13,510 nt of DNA from Brevibacillus sp. GTDB taxonomy: Bacteria > Bacillota > Bacilli > Brevibacillales > Brevibacillaceae. The notes under the pieces are model-generated. The model saw only the letters and a list, made by a program, of their open reading frames with translations, had not been told where the DNA came from and ran no database searches. Both the position numbers and the translations under genes were made by a program. Where the stretch lies: assembly GCA_029240815.1 (NCBI GenBank), contig JARDZO010000146.1:1-13510 (forward strand). The letters are read 5' to 3'. Shown here one piece after another: positions 1 to 6,217 of the stretch (position 1 is its first letter; the number at the start of each line of letters is the position of its first letter).

Positions 1-56
1 TTTCCCGAAGAAAAGAGGTCGCGATCGTCACGTATAGAGAAACGTGCCCTTGTCCC

Positions 57-199
57 CCTTATCTTCCAGACTACTTTTGTTTCTGCAGGAATTAGCACCG
101 TGCACGTCGCCTTTGCTTCAGTCGCCTCGAGCGTCTGAAAAGCGTCATGTCGGTTGCCGGGTATCATCGGGCCAGTCCCTCCACCTTCTCTGGATAAGG
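57..199 (-). ncRNA. SAM-I (S-box) riboswitch, minus strand, serving a gene off the left edge
   Basis: Read on the minus strand, this stretch has the S-box core. The block AGGGACTGGCCC followed by CCGGCAACC lies at plus 152-181, and GGTGCTAATTCC at plus 88-99. The closing P1 helix is CCTTATC (199-193) paired with GATAAGG (63-57), 7 of 7 pairs. The family binds S-adenosylmethionine and ends transcription early when SAM is plentiful. The regulated gene lies left of position 1. Because the neighbour on the right is a methionine-salvage operon, a divergent salvage gene (for example mtnK or mtnA) or a methionine/cysteine gene is likely, but it cannot be seen. A small CACGT/ACGTG hairpin (29-46) follows. 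The expected terminator is not clearly resolved in positions 1-56 and may lie beyond the edge. Confidence 0.93.
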
Positions 200-224
200 T
201 ATCCAAACGTATGCAATTTTTAAT

Positions 225-438
225 TTAGTTTGAATCATACAACCACGCTCGGATGCTGTCAACACCCTTTTTCGGTTGAATAGGCTCTGGACCATTACCA
301 GCTATATTGCTCCCCTGAAGCCGCTGGACGTTCCCAATTCGGTGAGGACTGCACCGTAGATGCGGACCCCATTTTCCGAGAAATCAGCTTGTTATAATCA
401 TCGTATGCAGATAGGCCGTTTCCGCTTCCGTCATTTTC
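225..438 (-). pseudogene. possible frameshifted relic of the 3' end of a protein gene (Sigma_reg_C-like anti-sigma C-terminus is a guess)
   Basis: No intact ORF is present, but the three minus-strand frames give protein-like pieces in succession. Frame A (438 to about 385) reads ENDGSGNGLSAYDDYNKL. Frame B (about 382-341) continues with SENGVRIYGAVLT. Frame C (about 335-225) gives GNVQRLQ, ends IRAWLYDSN and stops at TAA (227-225). Joined with two shifts in the same direction, this resembles, from memory, the end of Sigma_reg_C-type anti-sigma factors, where an 'NGV-YGAVVTG-LQ' pattern near the C-terminus is typical. A further open stretch (about 491-432, including AEENLAARWNSSDE) may extend the relic upstream. 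The promoter at 234-262 lies inside the last piece. Chance open frames of this size are possible, and sequencing errors could also break a real gene, so confidence is low. Confidence 0.28.
234..262 (-). promoter_or_regulatory. sigma-A-type promoter for the minus-strand SAM riboswitch
   Basis: On the minus strand, -35 TTGACA (262-257) is followed by a 17-base spacer and -10 TATGAT (239-234). This is a perfect -35 and a 5 of 6 -10 at ideal spacing. Transcription would start near 226-228, about 27 bases before the P1 helix of the minus-strand riboswitch. Confidence 0.8.
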
Positions 439-508
439 TCATCAGACGAGTTCCATCTAGCCGCTAAATTTTCCTCTGCTCCTATGCGCAAACTCGGTAA
501 AAAACAAT

Positions 509-537
509 TTGACTCCCGCTTCTGAACGTCTTATCAT
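509..537 (+). promoter_or_regulatory. sigma-A-type promoter of the mtnWXBD operon
   Basis: -35 TTGACT (509-514), a 17-base spacer and -10 TATCAT (532-537) together match 5 of 6 and 5 of 6 consensus bases. The predicted start, around 544, lies about 33 bases before the P1 helix of the plus-strand SAM riboswitch, which is the usual placement for an S-box leader. Confidence 0.75.
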
Positions 538-576
538 GAAAATATCGCACACACATTTTTCCGTGTGAACCACATA

Positions 577-683
577 ACTCTTATCGCGAGCTGGCTGAGG
601 GACTGGCCCTATGATGCCCGGCAACCGGCGCTACTCTATCTTTTTCAGAGAGCGAAACGGTGCTAATTCCAACGGATGAGAGT
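577..683 (+). ncRNA. SAM-I (S-box) riboswitch of the mtnW leader
   Basis: The S-box core is clear: AGGGACTGGCCC starting at 598, CCCGGCAACC ending at 626, and GGTGCTAATTCC at 659-670. P1 closes by ACTCTTATC (577-585) with GATGAGAGT (675-683), nine pairs including one G-T. The family binds SAM and favours a downstream terminator when SAM is high, so the salvage operon is expressed when SAM and methionine are low. A rho-independent terminator follows at 767-800, before mtnW. Confidence 0.95.
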
Positions 684-766
684 CGAGAGCGGGAACCTTT
701 TCCCCATGGCTCGACTACTAACCCGAGAGATGAGAGGTGACGAAGACGTTATGATAGTCGACAACC

Positions 767-800
767 GCCTCCCTGATCGCTGGGGAGGCTCTTTTATTTT
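767..800 (+). terminator. riboswitch-controlled intrinsic terminator before mtnW
   Basis: GCCTCCC (767-773) pairs with GGGAGGC (783-789), extended by a T-G pair at 774/782, with a 7-base loop. A T-rich tract follows (791-800). It lies between the SAM aptamer and the mtnW Shine-Dalgarno, the standard place for an S-box expression platform. A partial antiterminator partner, GAGAGGTG (732-739), could pair with CGCCTCCC (766-773) with one mismatch. Confidence 0.85.
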
Positions 801-811
801 CTCTGAACATC

Positions 812-819
812 AAAGGAGG
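812..819 (+). promoter_or_regulatory. Shine-Dalgarno of mtnW with unusually long spacing
   Basis: AAAGGAGG lies 13 bases before the ATG at 833, longer than the 7-10 bases of most genes here. No in-frame ATG, GTG or TTG lies between the site and 833. The homologous MtnW N-terminus also begins at this point, so the start is kept. Confidence 0.7.
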
Positions 820-832
820 ATTAGTCCTAGCA

Positions 833-2047
833 ATGAGTGCGCACCGTATCCTCGTCACTTATTTGACACAAGCCAAGGATTTGAACAAAAAAGCAGAATC
901 TATCGCTGTTGGGATGACCGTCGGTTCCTGGACGGAATTGCCGGCTGCCAAACAAGCAGAATTGAAACCGTATTTGGGAGAAGCCGTCAGTGCTACTCCG
1001 CTCGAAACGTTGGAAAACGGGGAGACACGAGGTCTGATCACCGTCAGCTATCCGACCCGCAACTTCACCAACGATATTCCGTCTCTTTTGACTGGCATTT
1101 TCGGCAAGCTCTCCATGGATGGAAAAATCAAACTGATCGACGTTGATTTTCCTGATTCGTTCCTCGGAACGTTCCCTGGACCGAAATATGGCATTGACGG
1201 GCTGCGCGGACGACTCGATGCACAGAACCGCCCGCTGCTGATGAGCATTTTCAAATCTTGCCTCGGCCTGCCTTTCGATGATTTGAAAACGCAATTTCGC
1301 GCTCAGGCATTAGGCGGGGTTGACCTGGTCAAAGATGACGAAATTTTCTTTGCGGATGAACGCGCTCCTTTCCTGGAACGAATCAAGGCGTTCAAACAGA
1401 TCGCGATCGAGACCGAAGAAGAGATCGGCAAGCCTGTCCTCTATGCGGCCAACCTGACTGGACCTGTAAACGAATTAAACGAAAAAGCAAAACGCGCAGT
1501 AGAAGCTGGTGCCGATTGCCTCTTGTTCAACGTACTGGCATTTGGCTTTGATGCCTTGCACCGTCTGGCTGCCGATCCGGATGTACACGTTCCGATCATG
1601 GCTCACCCAGCTTTGGCTGGAGCCTACTATCCGTCGCCTGATTACGGGATCGCCACTCCGCTGTTGCTGGGAAAACTGATGCGGATCGCTGGCGCAGACC
1701 TGGTGCTGTTCCCATCTCCGTACGGAAACGTCGCATTGGACAAAAACGAGGCGCTTCAACTGGCCAAAAATTTGACAGCCCCTCTGGATGGCGTTCGTCG
1801 CACTTTCCCGGTCCCTTCCGCAGGCATTCATCCCGGTCTCGTGCCGCAGCTGTTTGCTGATTTCGGACTGGATCAGATCGTCAATGCAGGTGGCGGAATC
1901 CACGGCCATCCGGGAGGTGCCACAGCAGGAGCACAAGCTTTTGTCGCGGCTATTCAGGCTGTGACTGCAGGCAAAACCTTGCAAGAGGCCGCTGCTGCAT
2001 CCCCTGAGCTTGCGATCGCTCTCGAGAAGTGGGGTGGCGGACGATGA
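833..2047 (+). CDS. mtnW: 2,3-diketo-5-methylthiopentyl-1-phosphate enolase (RuBisCO-like protein)
   Basis: This cytosolic enzyme of methionine salvage tautomerises 2,3-diketo-5-methylthiopentyl-1-phosphate to its enol, the substrate of MtnX. The 404-residue protein is a form IV RuBisCO-like protein and is close in length and sequence to Bacillus MtnW as I remember it. The RuBisCO metal-site motif appears as GGVDLVKDDE (161-170), with Lys167 in the place of the carbamylated lysine and Asp169/Glu170 as metal ligands. Lys98 in MDGKIKLID matches the proton-abstracting lysine reported for the Geobacillus enolase. MAHP (256-259), GIHPG (331-335) and GGGIHGHP (353-360) are the phosphate/substrate-loop motifs of the barrel. 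It is the first gene of the operon, controlled by the SAM riboswitch, and its stop overlaps the mtnX start by ATGA. CO2 fixation is not expected, since this lineage lacks carboxylase activity. Confidence 0.96.
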   Translation: MSAHRILVTYLTQAKDLNKKAESIAVGMTVGSWTELPAAKQAELKPYLGEAVSATPLETLENGETRGLITVSYPTRNFTNDIPSLLTGIFGKLSMDGKIKLIDVDFPDSFLGTFPGPKYGIDGLRGRLDAQNRPLLMSIFKSCLGLPFDDLKTQFRAQALGGVDLVKDDEIFFADERAPFLERIKAFKQIAIETEEEIGKPVLYAANLTGPVNELNEKAKRAVEAGADCLLFNVLAFGFDALHRLAADPDVHVPIMAHPALAGAYYPSPDYGIATPLLLGKLMRIAGADLVLFPSPYGNVALDKNEALQLAKNLTAPLDGVRRTFPVPSAGIHPGLVPQLFADFGLDQIVNAGGGIHGHPGGATAGAQAFVAAIQAVTAGKTLQEAAAASPELAIALEKWGGGR

Positions 2048-2718
2048 GCAAAAAACTCGTGCTGTTCTGCGATTTTGACGGAACCATTACGGAGAAAGAC
2101 AACATCGTGGCAATTGTCCGCAAGTTTGCTCCACCGGAGTGGGAAGCGTTGACCGAGCAGATTCTTTCGCAGAAAATCAGCGTGCAGGAAGGGGTAGGCA
2201 AGCTATTTCAACTCCTCCCCTCCTCTCTGCGCGATGAAATCGTTGATTATATTGTAACGGAAGCGACAATTCGCCCAGGATTTGCCGATTTCGTCCGCTT
2301 TTGCCGGGAGGAAGGCATAGAGTGGCTGGTCACTAGCGGAGGCATCGACTTCTTCGTGGAGCCGATCCTCTCTCCCTTCGATCTAAAGGACGTTCCCATC
2401 TACTGCAACGGCAGCGATTTTTCAGGCGAAAAGATCACGATCACCTGGCCGCATTCCTGTGACGATCACTGCACCAATGGATGTGGAATGTGCAAAACGA
2501 CCATCATTCGTCGTTACGATCCTGCCGAGTACTTCCGCGTTGTCATCGGCGATTCAATTACCGATCTGGCAGGGGCAAAGATCGCTGACTACGTCATTGC
2601 CCGCTCGTTTCTCGCACAAAAGTCGGAGGAGTTGCAGTTACCTCATAGAACTTTTGCCACATTCCATGATGTAATCGCCATTTTACAAGATTTGAAACAC
2701 CAACAGGAGGTCGTCTGA
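2044..2718 (+). CDS. mtnX: 2-hydroxy-3-keto-5-methylthiopentenyl-1-phosphate phosphatase
   Basis: This haloacid-dehalogenase-family phosphatase removes the phosphate from the MtnW product to give the acireductone 1,2-dihydroxy-3-keto-5-methylthiopentene. The start is ATG 2044, which overlaps the mtnW stop as ATGA. An in-frame GTG at 2029 would add five residues and is less likely. The protein has 224 residues. HAD motif I is FCDFDGT, with nucleophile Asp10 and acid/base Asp12. Motif II is VTSGG (96-100), and motif IV is VIGDSITDL (167-175). A cysteine-rich segment, WPHSCDDHCTNGCGMCK (135-151), has four cysteines at 139, 143, 147 and 150; I recall the same segment in Bacillus MtnX, where it may bind a metal. 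Many bacteria use a fused MtnC instead of MtnW plus MtnX, so this is the Bacillus-type pathway. Confidence 0.95.
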   Translation: MSKKLVLFCDFDGTITEKDNIVAIVRKFAPPEWEALTEQILSQKISVQEGVGKLFQLLPSSLRDEIVDYIVTEATIRPGFADFVRFCREEGIEWLVTSGGIDFFVEPILSPFDLKDVPIYCNGSDFSGEKITITWPHSCDDHCTNGCGMCKTTIIRRYDPAEYFRVVIGDSITDLAGAKIADYVIARSFLAQKSEELQLPHRTFATFHDVIAILQDLKHQQEVV

Positions 2719-2721
2719 ATC

Positions 2722-3378
2722 ATGACTGCAACCTTTGAACAACGCCTAGACGCTTTTCGCCGTCTGGATGACGCCAAGCTGACGTTTGCCCGACGGGACT
2801 GGTTCCCTGGCACCAGCGGCAATCTTTCGATTAAAATAGAAAGTGAACCGTTACAATTTGCGGTGACCGCTAGCGGCAAGGACAAAACCAAGCTTTCCCC
2901 GGAAGATTATCTGGTGGTGGACAGAGATTCCCACCCGGTGGATTCTACTTCACTCAAACCTTCCGCCGAAACACTGATCCACGCCATAGTATACAAAAAG
3001 TTTCCACAAGCTGGTGCCTGCTTCCACGTCCATACCGTGTGGAACAATCTTATCTCAGAGCTGTACTTTGGGCAGCGCGCCTTTACCATTCAGGGACAGG
3101 AGCTGATAAAAGGTCTCGGCATCTGGGAAGAAAACGCGCGGATTGCGGTTCCGATTGTTGAGAACTTTGCCGATATTCCGACCTTGGCCGCCGCTATCGA
3201 GAAAGTGATCACTCCGGAAGTGCCCGGCGTCCTGATCCGCAACCATGGGATTTACGCGTGGGGCGGCAATGACTTTGAGGCAAAGCGTCACCTCGAAGCA
3301 TTCGAATTCCTGTTTGAGTACCACGCCCGCTTGCTGCAGCTGCGACAGGCAGTCGTGTCCACTACAACCACAAATTAA
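2722..3378 (+). CDS. mtnB: methylthioribulose-1-phosphate dehydratase
   Basis: This zinc-dependent class II aldolase/adducin-family enzyme dehydrates 5-methylthioribulose-1-phosphate to the diketone used by MtnW. It therefore acts before MtnW although it is encoded after it. The 218-residue length is typical. Visible motifs are GTSGNLSI (30-37, phosphate-binding turn), KPSAET (79-84), the zinc pair HVH (His102, His104) in CFHVHTVWNN, and the third histidine in LIRNHG (His175). The start is ATG 2722, with CAGGAGG at 2704-2710 inside the end of mtnX and only three bases between the genes, so translation is probably coupled. Its stop TAA overlaps the mtnD Shine-Dalgarno. L-ribulose-5-phosphate epimerase and fuculose aldolase share the fold, but the salvage context settles the assignment. 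Confidence 0.95.
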   Translation: MTATFEQRLDAFRRLDDAKLTFARRDWFPGTSGNLSIKIESEPLQFAVTASGKDKTKLSPEDYLVVDRDSHPVDSTSLKPSAETLIHAIVYKKFPQAGACFHVHTVWNNLISELYFGQRAFTIQGQELIKGLGIWEENARIAVPIVENFADIPTLAAAIEKVITPEVPGVLIRNHGIYAWGGNDFEAKRHLEAFEFLFEYHARLLQLRQAVVSTTTTN

Positions 3379-3392
3379 GGAGGATTTGAGCG

Positions 3393-3905
3393 ATGGCACA
3401 AATACGTTTTCACGACAACAACGAGCGTATCAGTTCTGCGGAGGAAGTCATTTCTTTCCTGGATACGCAAGAAATCATTTATGAAAAATGGGGAGTAGAT
3501 CGTCTAGATCCGAAACACCGTGACAACTACAGCCCTACTGACGAAGAAAAGCAAGAAATTCTGGATACGTTCAAGCCGGAAATCGATGCGATCAGCGAGC
3601 GTCGTGGCTATTTGACTGCTGACATCATCGTCCTGTCAGACAAGACACCAAATCTGGATGAGCTCCTCGTCAAGTTTAAAGGCGAGCATCACCACACCGA
3701 TGACGAGTGCCGCTTCTGCGTAGACGGCCACGGCATCTTCGCGATCAAAGGCAACGACGGCCGCTACTTTGACGTCGAACTGGAGCCAGGTGACCTGATT
3801 TCTGTACCGCCGAACTTCCGCCACTACTTCACATTGATGGACGATCGTAAAATCAAGGCTATCCGCCTGTTCGTTACTCCAGCAGGCTGGGAAGCGATCT
3901 ACTAA
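3393..3905 (+). CDS. mtnD: acireductone dioxygenase
   Basis: This cupin metalloenzyme cleaves the acireductone 1,2-dihydroxy-3-keto-5-methylthiopentene with O2. The iron form gives formate and 4-methylthio-2-oxobutyrate, the methionine precursor. The nickel form of the same protein in other bacteria makes methylthiopropionate, formate and CO. The 170-residue protein has the ARD metal set: His99, His101 and Glu105 in EHHHTDDE, and His144 in NFRHYF, with the same spacing as the Klebsiella ligands. Which metal is used cannot be read from sequence. AAGGAGG at 3377-3383 lies 9 bases before the ATG. It is the last gene of the operon. The transaminase mtnE is not in this window, so the final step must be encoded elsewhere. 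Confidence 0.96.
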   Translation: MAQIRFHDNNERISSAEEVISFLDTQEIIYEKWGVDRLDPKHRDNYSPTDEEKQEILDTFKPEIDAISERRGYLTADIIVLSDKTPNLDELLVKFKGEHHHTDDECRFCVDGHGIFAIKGNDGRYFDVELEPGDLISVPPNFRHYFTLMDDRKIKAIRLFVTPAGWEAIY

Positions 3906-3959
3906 TTCCCTGTCTGTCTGCCAAATGGGTCGCTCCCCAAACTGGTATACAATTGACAT

Positions 3960-3990
3960 CACCCCGGTCATCGTGCACCGGGGTGTGTTT
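3960..3990 (+). terminator. intrinsic terminator of mtnWXBD
   Basis: CACCCCGGT (3960-3968) pairs with ACCGGGGTG (3977-3985), nine perfect pairs with an 8-base loop, followed by TGTTTTTA. It lies 55 bases after mtnD. The converging gerKC gene stops at 4005. On the minus strand the hairpin is not followed by a T run, so it would be at best a weak terminator for the ger operon; no other minus-strand terminator is seen. Confidence 0.9.
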
Positions 3991-4004
3991 TTATGCTGTC
4001 CCTT

Positions 4005-5120
4005 TCATTTGGTAATCCCGTTCCCTTTTATAGACACTTCCGGATCGACGCTCACCGTGGCATCCGCAAAAGCTTCAGTCCAATTGTCCTGCACCTTCTT
4101 CCACTCCTTGTATTGATAAGCGCGGGCATACAGTCCAAAACCAAACGGATCCGTTTTCGATTGCTGGCATTTGAGAATCGTTTTGGCGAACTCCTTGCGC
4201 AACTCCTCCTCGATCATTTGCTCCATCTTCTTGTACTCTTTCTCCATGTCAAACGGAAACAAACGCTCCGCGATGGTAACTCTCATATCCAGATGGACAT
4301 CGAACCGGAATCGTCCTTCCACAAAATCGGTCTTCACCTTCTTCGATAAACTCTTTACTAAAAATCCGACCCTTTTTTTTACGATTTTCTTGCCGCCTTC
4401 CTGGTCGGGCGTCGGGATGGTGAGCGAAATTTCTCCCTGCTTTCCATGGAGCAGCATCTGTAAAAAGAGGTTCTCCTTTTGTTGAAGCAGAGTCGCGTAT
4501 CTCCCCTTTTCGTCCAGAAGTGCCGTTCCCATGATTTTCACGGCCTTTTCCTTCTTCATTTCCGTGAGGGTTGCGGTCATCCCCTTTTCAAACATCTGTC
4601 GGTGAAGTTCCTGCACGCGTGTTTTTACGCTAAGATTTCTTTGGTTGGCCGTGTCGATCAATTTGGTGAGATGAAGGGCAAGACGTGGTTTGTCCTTGGG
4701 ATTGAAGTGAAACAGCTCATGCACGGGCCCGTCGAAAGCGACCATCCGCGCATTGACAGTGAATTTCGCATCGCGGAATACCACATCCATCAGTTTAAAC
4801 CAATCCGGATGTTGCAACAGCCGTTTTCCAAGGACAAACACTTGTACTTTTCCTGGTACGGTCAACGCCGTTACCATTTCGTCCAGCCGCGCCCTTGACT
4901 GCCGCAGCGAGTCGGCTTTCACCCCAAACTCCTCTGCCTTTTTCTTAGCTTCCTTACTGAACACGGGACTGGATAAATAGAAAAGCAGTTCGTTCTTCTC
5001 GTTCAGATCAATTCCGATCATGAGGCTAAGCGTTGCATCCTCCAAGTAAATGCGGTCCATGCATCCAGGCAAAAAGGCTACCATGACTGAGAGCAATACG
5101 ATTCGCAAGTGTCTTGTCAT
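4005..5120 (-). CDS. gerKC: spore germination lipoprotein, Ger(x)C family (receptor C subunit)
   Basis: This is the C subunit of a GerA-type germinant receptor, a lipoprotein on the outer face of the inner spore membrane. The reading frame is open to 5264, but the start is taken as ATG 5120. There the protein (371 residues) begins MTRHLRIVLLSVMVAFLPGC, a textbook lipoprotein signal with lipobox LPGC and the lipidated Cys20. The start also makes a 4-base ATGA overlap with the gerKB stop and has a G-rich Shine-Dalgarno (GGGGGG) 8 bases upstream. After the lipobox comes ERxYLEDATLS-like family sequence (here DRIYLEDATLSLMIGIDL). The basic, charged C-terminal half has the usual Ger(x)C feel, ending with a helix around KEWKKVQDNWTEAFAD. 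The symbol shows the family only; which paralogue (GerAC, GerBC or GerKC type) cannot be decided here. Confidence 0.9.
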   Translation of the reverse strand: MTRHLRIVLLSVMVAFLPGCMDRIYLEDATLSLMIGIDLNEKNELLFYLSSPVFSKEAKKKAEEFGVKADSLRQSRARLDEMVTALTVPGKVQVFVLGKRLLQHPDWFKLMDVVFRDAKFTVNARMVAFDGPVHELFHFNPKDKPRLALHLTKLIDTANQRNLSVKTRVQELHRQMFEKGMTATLTEMKKEKAVKIMGTALLDEKGRYATLLQQKENLFLQMLLHGKQGEISLTIPTPDQEGGKKIVKKRVGFLVKSLSKKVKTDFVEGRFRFDVHLDMRVTIAERLFPFDMEKEYKKMEQMIEEELRKEFAKTILKCQQSKTDPFGFGLYARAYQYKEWKKVQDNWTEAFADATVSVDPEVSIKGNGITK

Positions 5121-6217
5121 CCGTTCCGCCCCCCTGACAACCTTTGGAACAGCCAAATCGGACCCCCTAACAGAAAAGGAATCGCGTACCCGAAGACAAG
5201 TCCAGCCATGCTCCATGCCTCCGTCCACTTCTTCAAATCGATGAATGACGGGGTATACAGCCAAGATGCTACCACGATCAGCAGCAACAAGATTTTCAAA
5301 TGGCCTTTATGCTCCTGTTTACCAAGCAATTGGCTGGTACAGAACACCATGAAATACGTGTACGGCAGTCCCGTCGTGGACAAGACAAACAGATAAGCAG
5401 CCAAAAAGATAATGTCGATCCGCTCCAAAAAACGGTATTCGATCACTTTCCATAAATTAAGCGTCGGCCAGGTGTATTGGGTAATCTCGTCTGGACTGAA
5501 AAAAGCGTAACTGAAGAGCGTCATATACAAAAAAACGAACATGGACAACGTATTGGCCACGACAATACCGAGCGGCGCATACTGCTTTTTCTGAAGAAAC
5601 GGGTAGAGGAAAAACGCCAGTTCAAACCCCAAAAAAGACAGAACCGTTGATTTGCTGGCCAAAAATACAGGTCCCCATCCCTCTTTTATGACGGGAAGAA
5701 GGTGAAGCCAATTGGTATCTTTAATAGCTGTCATCAATACAATCGGTATCCAGAGGGTCAGATAAAAAATCAGTTCGGCATACCGCCCAAGCACGCGCAA
5801 ACCGTTCTTGACGATTTGGTAGGCAGGGATGGCAAACAGCAATGTGATGATGTATCCGGGTGTCTGCGGCAACAGCCATACATTGAGAATCGCAACTGCA
5901 TTGCCGAAAACGGTAGCGGATGCTAACAAACAATACAACGCGACGATTACGATGCACGCTTTCCCCAGCCACTTGCCCAAAAAAAGCGGAAGCAGATCAA
6001 TGATGGTATGTTCGGGATAGCTCTTCATGATCCTGATAATCATCAAGCTTGCGGCCATTGCAATCACCCAGCCGATCAGGATGGATATCCATCCATCTGT
6101 TCCAGCCACTTCCGCAAGATCGCGCGGCATGCTCAAAACTCCGATTCCCACCTGTGCACCGTGGATCAGAAAGATATATTGCATGGCGGTCAATTCGTTA
6201 AACGCGTACTTTTTCAT
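5117..6217 (-). CDS. gerKB: spore germination permease, GerAB/GerKB family (receptor B subunit)
   Basis: This is the B subunit of a GerA-type receptor, an integral membrane protein of the amino-acid/polyamine/organocation transporter fold. In GerAB it carries the germinant-binding pocket. It has 366 residues, the usual family length, with about ten hydrophobic segments. The first follows FNELTAMQYIFLIHGAQVGIGVLSMPRDLAE, which contains the GVLSMPR-type break in helix 1 typical of spore permeases. Later segments include TLWIPIVLMTA, FLGFELAFFLYPFLQ and a last segment near MAGLVFGYAIPFLLGGPIWLF. ATG 6217 overlaps the gerKA stop by ATGA, with AAAGGATG upstream. The germinant (amino acid, sugar or nucleoside) cannot be predicted from this sequence by eye. 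Confidence 0.93.
   Translation of the reverse strand: MKKYAFNELTAMQYIFLIHGAQVGIGVLSMPRDLAEVAGTDGWISILIGWVIAMAASLMIIRIMKSYPEHTIIDLLPLFLGKWLGKACIVIVALYCLLASATVFGNAVAILNVWLLPQTPGYIITLLFAIPAYQIVKNGLRVLGRYAELIFYLTLWIPIVLMTAIKDTNWLHLLPVIKEGWGPVFLASKSTVLSFLGFELAFFLYPFLQKKQYAPLGIVVANTLSMFVFLYMTLFSYAFFSPDEITQYTWPTLNLWKVIEYRFLERIDIIFLAAYLFVLSTTGLPYTYFMVFCTSQLLGKQEHKGHLKILLLLIVVASWLYTPSFIDLKKWTEAWSMAGLVFGYAIPFLLGGPIWLFQRLSGGRNG

Noticed and set aside
393..398. TATAAT on the plus strand, a possible third promoter
   Set aside because: The -10 is perfect, but the hexamer 17 bases upstream (CATTTT) does not resemble a -35, and nothing clear would be transcribed that the 509-537 promoter does not already serve.
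676..1146. Plus-strand open frame starting inside the mtnW leader
   Set aside because: It starts inside the riboswitch P1 strand, overlaps mtnW in another frame and has no Shine-Dalgarno or recognisable domain.
827..1294. Minus-strand open frame opposite the start of mtnW
   Set aside because: It is antisense to mtnW with no motif, and looks like a codon-bias shadow.
5121..5264. Upstream extension of gerKC
   Set aside because: It lies inside gerKB in another frame, is not family-like, and would bury the lipoprotein signal that begins at 5120.
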